DNA from: JBGOUJ01 sp041477005
GTDB lineage: Bacteria > Acidobacteriota > Terriglobia > Bryobacterales > JACQDG01
Length of the DNA: 19,771 nucleotides
Direction of reading: 5' to 3'
NCBI GenBank assembly: GCA_041477005.1
Contig: JBGOUJ010000067.1
Span: forward strand, 1 to 19,771
In this document: positions 16,401 to 19,771 of the stretch, one piece after another
How positions within the stretch are numbered: the first letter of the stretch is position 1
Layout of the letters: every line of letters starts with the position of its first letter
Position numbers and translations under genes: made by a program
Notes under the pieces: model-generated
Told to the model about the DNA's origin: nothing
Databases searched by the model: none
Seen by the model: the letters and a program-made list of their open reading frames with translations, nothing else

Positions 16401-17245
16401 GAAAGCTGGGATCGGTGGAATTGTTGCGCTTCAACGCCCGGCTGCAGCTCGACCCAACGGGCGGCTTCACGAATGTGGCAGCCGATTTCGGCTCCGCCAC
16501 GTTCTCCCAGCAGACGGGCGGCCCGTTCGGGTTCGATCCCCTGTCTTCCCTGCCCCCGGTGGGAAGCTGCTCGGTTTTCTCCGCCGCCGGCATCAACGTG
16601 TCGGGGCTGCTGAGCGGACAGATTGCTAATGTCCCTTCGAGCGGCCGGTCTCTGGACGCGGGCCTTGGTCTTTCGGTGACCGGCCCGAAAGGCACGCGGA
16701 CGATCCCGGCCTTTACGGGCGCGACCGGCAATCGCTACTCCGCGCTCCTGGGCGGCTCGCTTCCGGTTCCGGGCCCGCCGAGCCTGCCGCTATTTCTGGA
16801 CCCCGGCTCCTATACGGTGACCGGCTCGGGCGGTCCCGAGGTGGGGCCGTTTTCGGTAACGATTCCGGTTGCCGGCTCCGTCACCTGGACCAATGAGCAG
16901 CAGCTTGGTTTGATCGACCGCTCCCAAGGAGCGACGCTGACGTGGAGCGGAGGCGACCCCTCGAGCCAAGCGCTACTGATCTTGGGGGGCAACGTCGATA
17001 ATCAAGCGAAAGCGGGCGCGGTGTTTGTTTGCCTGGCGCCGCTCGACGCGGGCCGCTTCACGGTTTCACCAACGATCTTGGGCAGCTTGCCGCCGAGCAA
17101 CTTGCAGCAGCCGAGCCAGTCGGTCGGATTCCTCTTCTTGGGGGCCACCCCGACCGGCAACCTGCCCACGTTTGCCGCCACCGGGCTCGACGCGGGGTAC
17201 GGATTGTTCGCCCAGTTCATTGGCGCTTCGGCTGTTTACAAGTAG
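13436..17245 (+). CDS. Secreted multidomain protein with PPC-like, BACON-like and TIGR03437 modules
   Basis: From ATG 13436 the protein has 1269 residues with a signal peptide (about 1-28, core CALAVFALAASAPA). Two PPC-like beta-domains span about 70-330 (for example VNLDLYVRFGSN). An unrecognised module lies at about 337-511 (GWNFQWPDP, AWNTTGYQNPHDHTI, LFGAGWQT). A BACON-like domain (about 516-600, WAATSNAPWITI) and an Ig-like repeat (about 605-715) come next. TIGR03437 follows (about 727-967; NAASFQNPALPGGAIARGS, then TANQNGMGPG). About 300 further residues of unknown fold complete the protein, so TIGR03437 is internal, not terminal. No catalytic motif was seen; adhesion or sugar binding at the cell surface is a guess from the domain types. 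ATG 13412 is an in-frame alternative start; neither has a clear ribosome binding site. Divergent from the lipid-repair gene with almost no space between. Confidence 0.88.
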   Translation: MLRIHSLPGTLTIRCALAVFALAASAPAADSSAKPLSTNSAALGTGKTIVWLAAPGTGKTIVRLAAAGDGGVRVSPSLIPGVSTPFSLDAVGDPSIFNGVSGKGFQINVPDWARRLDFRVTASPSVDLSLFVRYGNDVGLNSDLTAATDYSAEGLTGNVSLRITPCSLPGLRGGPYFIAFGLLTTQTAVTGTITATIDGPASPEPCIPLSSGTPLSFSFDPQPAGTLLAGDSSYRIPVPTGATQLTVNLVTATPGVNLDLYVRFGSNIDRSTTGAIVADYRGEGPTGNERIQVTPASSPPLATGGNYFIALFVGSTTGAVITGTLTVTVQGGGGGGAYALSRIEVTRTYGPGVPAPSVSQPAGKQVLGPDRRSFDLGWNFQWPDPAVGPNVNTASSTTTLTQAPAIVAVGSQVTFAASVNGAWNTTGYQNPHDHTIALTGVAGTNQFSVGGNPSSAQSGSFTSSNTITVPQADANQQLSVTLNATILFGAGWQTDPSAAGATMEIRLVYSAGTASGCTYSISPAAQSFFSTGGTATVSVTTAVGCVWAATSNAPWITIPSGASGTGNGAVSYSVAANTATSSRSGTLTIAGQTYTVTQSGQATTPTIDVSTTSLTFNAQFGANPPPQSFAVRNSGPGTLNYQLSTNQRWLVVTPTSGSSRGDTATIAVSVDILGNPAAFTGAGTFNAQITLTPSAGSGLSPAPSPAQAAPTVVGVQLILTAQPGPTPAINSAGVVNAASFQNPALPGGAIARGSIFSLFGTAVGPATLAQASSFPLQAVLAGVSVKVSQGSTSVDAIPLAVVGTQINAILPSNTPTGQVQVTVTVNGRASAPVTVQVVGSSLGLFTANQNGMGPGVFTNFNSQTDQPANSPLRPARPGQLVIAWGTGLGPITAPDNQSPPAGTLPASVDILVGNKAVTDKQYSGRSPCCAGLDQIVFRVPGDAPQGCFVPVLIRVNGTPANVATMAIDPQGAACSDPANPLSRFTVQGGKLGSVELLRFNARLQLDPTGGFTNVAADFGSATFSQQTGGPFGFDPLSSLPPVGSCSVFSAAGINVSGLLSGQIANVPSSGRSLDAGLGLSVTGPKGTRTIPAFTGATGNRYSALLGGSLPVPGPPSLPLFLDPGSYTVTGSGGPEVGPFSVTIPVAGSVTWTNEQQLGLIDRSQGATLTWSGGDPSSQALLILGGNVDNQAKAGAVFVCLAPLDAGRFTVSPTILGSLPPSNLQQPSQSVGFLFLGATPTGNLPTFAATGLDAGYGLFAQFIGASAVYK
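13565..13636 (+). repeat. Two-copy 36-bp tandem repeat in the secreted protein gene
   Basis: Units 13565-13600 and 13601-13636 both start GGCACTGGAAAGACCATCGT and differ at only two or so positions. In frame they encode GTGKTIVWLAAP and GTGKTIVRLAAA, just after the signal peptide. This is a recent-looking duplication. Confidence 0.85.
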
Positions 17246-17279
17246 TTTACGCCTGGTTTACGCCCCGAAACGAGCCCGC

Positions 17280-17308
17280 TTGCCATTGCCAGACGGGCGT
17301 GGTAGCTT
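17280..17308 (+). promoter_or_regulatory. Candidate sigma-70-type promoter for the second secreted protein
   Basis: TTGCCA (17280-17285), a 17-bp spacer, then TAGCTT (17303-17308), a fair but imperfect match to -35/-10. Transcription would start near 17315, 24 nt before ATG 17339. It lies in the 93-bp gap between the two paralogues, which also holds the short repeat GTTTACGCC twice; no clear terminator was seen there. Confidence 0.3.
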
Positions 17309-17327
17309 GACCGAACGAATATGGTTT

Positions 17328-17333
17328 GGGGAG
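17328..17333 (+). promoter_or_regulatory. Ribosome binding site of the second secreted protein gene
   Basis: GGGGAG lies 5 nt before ATG 17339 and favours it over the in-frame ATG at 17321. Confidence 0.55.
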
Positions 17334-17338
17334 CAGGC

Positions 17339-19771
17339 ATGTCAGGAAACCGCAGGACGTTTGCAGCTTTGCTGCTTGGCTTGGTGCTGGCGGCGCCGGC
17401 GAGCGCCGCTGAGGCGGCGGCTGCCCGAACAGCAGCCTCGCCGTTGCCGGCGGTTAGTGCAGGCGGAACTTTTGCGGTAAAGGCAACGGCTACCTCCGGA
17501 ACCGGCCCTGTGGATGTCGTACTGACGAATGGGGTTGTGTTTAATTTCACCTACCCTGCGACCGCTGCCGACACGCTTTTCCTAAACACCGACAGTACCT
17601 CCTGGCAGATTACGGTGCCCGCCGGAGCCAAGCGGCTGGACATCCGGCTGAACACCGACATCGTGGACCTGGTTTTACTGGTCCGAGCAGGCACGGACTT
17701 GTTCAACGCCGACACGACCATTTCGTACAGCTATCTGGCCAGAGGGTCTGCCGGCATCGTAGCCCTTGGAATCACACCGTGCTCGGGAAATGCGTTGGCG
17801 GCGATCACCTATTACATGGCTCTCGTCGGACCGCACTCCACACCCGCGTTCCACGGCAGTATCACTGCAACCATCGACTCGTCGGGCCAGGCCCCCTGCG
17901 GGATCCTGGACTCGTTCTCTTTCGATCCGGTCGGTGGGAACACCTTGTTCACCGACACCGGGACCGTCGAGTCGCCAACACCCGCGCTGCCCGGCACCCC
18001 ATGGACCGTTGCCGTTCCCGCGGGCGCAACCCAGCTTCAGATCACGGTCTCCAGTTCCACGCCCAACGCACAGATCAACTTGTACGTCCGCCGAGGCACG
18101 CAGGTGGGCCTTTCCGGGGGCACGTCGGGCACAGTGTTGTTTGATTACGCGTCGACACAGACGGGCGGCAACCAGGGCCTCACCATTGACGCTTCCTCGT
18201 CCCCACCCCTGCAGGCCGGCGCCACTTATTATGTTGCCCTGGGTGACTTCTTGTTCTCCGGGCAGACCATCACGCCGACCGTCACAGGGAACATAAACGC
18301 AGTGGTGAACACCGGCACCGGCGGTGGCGGAGGAGGCAGCGCCTGTGCACCCGCTTCCGGTGGCTCGGGCGCCTACACCCTCACTAGCATCGCGGTGACC
18401 CGAACCTACGGGGCCGGCTCAGGCACCGGCCAGCAGTTGCAGCAGCCGGGCAAGGTCACCCTCGCCGCCAACACTTGCTCCTTCAGTTTCGGCTGGAACC
18501 TCAACTGGCCCGACACCACCACTGGCCCCAACCATAACATTGCCAGCTCGACCGTCAATCTGACCCAAGCCCCGCTGCTGGTGAACCCGGGAGCGACTAC
18601 CTCCTTCGCGGCTTCGATGAGCGGCCACTGGGATACAACCGGCTACGGCGTCGACCGCGAGCACACCATCAACCTGGCGGGCGCGGCGGGCAGCGGCGCG
18701 AAGACCGTGGTCGGTAGTCCGAGCAGCATCCAGGACCTAAGCTTTACCACTTCCAACGCCGCTGTGGTGCCGGCGGCGAGCGGCAGCCAGATCACGCTCA
18801 CCTTGAATGCCACGCTGCTCTTCGGCGCATCCTGGCAGACCAGCAGCAACGACGCTGGGGGCACGCTGCAAATCCAGCTCATTTACACCAGCGCGGGTGG
18901 GGGCGGCGGGACTCCGATCACATCCTCGGTCAATGCCATCACTTTCAGCGCGACGGCTGGATCTACGCCGCCGGTGCAAACCTTCAAAGTCGTTGCCACG
19001 ATCAACTACACGATCACTAAAGGCCAGCCCTGGACGCTGGTCACCCCGACCTCGGGGACCCCGTCGAGCATCGGCAATACCCACACGGTCTCGGTGAACA
19101 CTTCCGGCCTGGCGGTTGGGACCTATAGCGACACCATAGTAATCACCTCCTCGAACCCAGCGATCTCGCCGAATCCGGCGCAGGCCTTCGCCGTTTCGAT
19201 TGCGGTGACGTTGACCATTACGGCCGGCTCGGGCGGTGGCGGTGGCCCCGCGCCGGTGATCAGCGGCGCGGTGAATGGCGCCAGCTTCGCCAACCCGGCT
19301 TTGCCAAACGGCGCCATCGCCCGGGGAGCGATCTTTAGCGCGTTCGGCCAGGGCATCGGACCGAACACCCTGGTGTCGGCGTCTCAATTCCCGCTGCAGC
19401 CGGCGCTGGGCGGCGTGTCGCTCAAGGTCACCCAGGGAGCGACTGCGGTCGATGCCATCCCGCTGGCGGTGGTCGGCACTCAGATCAACGCCATCATGCC
19501 CTCAGACGCCCCGACCGGCCAGGTGCAGGTCACAGTATCGTTCGGCGGGCGCACCAGCGCGCCATTTACGGTCCAGGTAGCCAGTTCCAGCTTTGCCATG
19601 TTCACCGCCAACCAGAACGGCATGGGGCCGGGCATTTTCACCAACTTCAACTCGCAAACCGACCAGCCGGTTAACTCGCTCACCCGCACGGCCAAGCCGA
19701 GCCAGTTTGTGACTGCATGGGGCACGGGAATGGGAGCGGGCCTTTCGCCCGACAACGTGGCGCCGGCTGCC
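17339..19771 (+). CDS. Second secreted TIGR03437 protein, paralogue of its neighbour, partial (C-terminus beyond the right edge)
   Basis: From ATG 17339 the frame is open for 811 codons to the window edge. A signal peptide (about 1-23, core FAALLLGLVLAAPASA) is followed by two PPC-like domains (about 65-322; NLYVRRGTQ). A Gly-rich linker leads to the same unrecognised module as in the upstream gene (about 344-520; GWNLNWPDT, HWDTTGYGVDREHTI, LFGASWQT). An Ig-like repeat (about 527-634) and the beginning of TIGR03437 (from about 640; GASFANPALPNGAIARGA, then TANQNGMGPGIFTNFNSQ) complete the visible part. The BACON-like domain of the upstream paralogue is absent. Tandem position, shared order and near-identical stretches point to a gene duplication followed by domain loss or gain. 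Function is unknown; export and a cell-surface or extracellular location are likely. Confidence 0.87.
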   Translation, partial: MSGNRRTFAALLLGLVLAAPASAAEAAAARTAASPLPAVSAGGTFAVKATATSGTGPVDVVLTNGVVFNFTYPATAADTLFLNTDSTSWQITVPAGAKRLDIRLNTDIVDLVLLVRAGTDLFNADTTISYSYLARGSAGIVALGITPCSGNALAAITYYMALVGPHSTPAFHGSITATIDSSGQAPCGILDSFSFDPVGGNTLFTDTGTVESPTPALPGTPWTVAVPAGATQLQITVSSSTPNAQINLYVRRGTQVGLSGGTSGTVLFDYASTQTGGNQGLTIDASSSPPLQAGATYYVALGDFLFSGQTITPTVTGNINAVVNTGTGGGGGGSACAPASGGSGAYTLTSIAVTRTYGAGSGTGQQLQQPGKVTLAANTCSFSFGWNLNWPDTTTGPNHNIASSTVNLTQAPLLVNPGATTSFAASMSGHWDTTGYGVDREHTINLAGAAGSGAKTVVGSPSSIQDLSFTTSNAAVVPAASGSQITLTLNATLLFGASWQTSSNDAGGTLQIQLIYTSAGGGGGTPITSSVNAITFSATAGSTPPVQTFKVVATINYTITKGQPWTLVTPTSGTPSSIGNTHTVSVNTSGLAVGTYSDTIVITSSNPAISPNPAQAFAVSIAVTLTITAGSGGGGGPAPVISGAVNGASFANPALPNGAIARGAIFSAFGQGIGPNTLVSASQFPLQPALGGVSLKVTQGATAVDAIPLAVVGTQINAIMPSDAPTGQVQVTVSFGGRTSAPFTVQVASSSFAMFTANQNGMGPGIFTNFNSQTDQPVNSLTRTAKPSQFVTAWGTGMGAGLSPDNVAPAA

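Noticed and set aside
17262..17300. GCCCG/CGGGC arms between the two secreted protein genes as a terminator
   Set aside because: The stem is only five pairs with a long loop and no T-run follows.

Overview
The window looks like chromosomal DNA from an acidobacterium of the Solibacter/Bryobacter type. It is GC-rich with tightly packed genes. Two adjacent secreted proteins carry the C-terminal module known as TIGR03437, which is characteristic of Solibacter-like Acidobacteriota, and one also has a BACON-like repeat. This placement is inferred from protein families, not from a marker gene. No rRNA, tRNA, CRISPR array, insertion sequence or phage gene was seen.

Left part (1-6693, all on the minus strand): four genes that together look like an outer-membrane electron conduit of the MtrCAB/PioAB type. 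In order of transcription they are: a periplasmic decahaem cytochrome of the MtrA/DmsE/PioA family (10 CxxCH motifs); an MtrB/PioB-like outer-membrane beta-barrel; a heptahaem cytochrome related to the hydroxylamine oxidoreductase (HAO) family; and an OmcA/MtrC-like surface multihaem cytochrome. The last runs off the left edge, with 8 complete haem motifs in 663 residues and a ninth apparently starting at the edge. Gaps are 20-43 bp, so the four are probably one operon. The expected role is to carry electrons between the periplasm and an extracellular donor or acceptor. No inner-membrane quinol dehydrogenase (CymA type) lies in the window.

Control region and regulators (6694-9773): the 284 bp before the decahaem gene hold a good match to a sigma-54 (-24/-12) promoter 24 bp before the start codon. 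Further upstream are two near-identical 14-bp direct repeats 94 bp apart. Next upstream is an NtrC-family response regulator with the GAFTGA loop that contacts sigma-54, and divergent from it a six-TM histidine kinase. The simplest reading is that this two-component pair switches the conduit operon on through sigma-54 in response to a signal sensed in the membrane.

Right part (9774-19771): a convergent gene encodes one long lipid-repair protein, an LplT-like flippase fused to a PlsC-type acyltransferase and an acyl-ACP synthetase (Aas). It is head-to-head with a 1269-residue secreted multidomain protein. A paralogue of that protein follows on the same strand and runs off the right edge. The two share PPC-like repeats, an unrecognised module rich in W-P-D and G-W-Q-T motifs, an Ig-like repeat and TIGR03437. 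A link between these secreted proteins and the conduit is not shown by the sequence.
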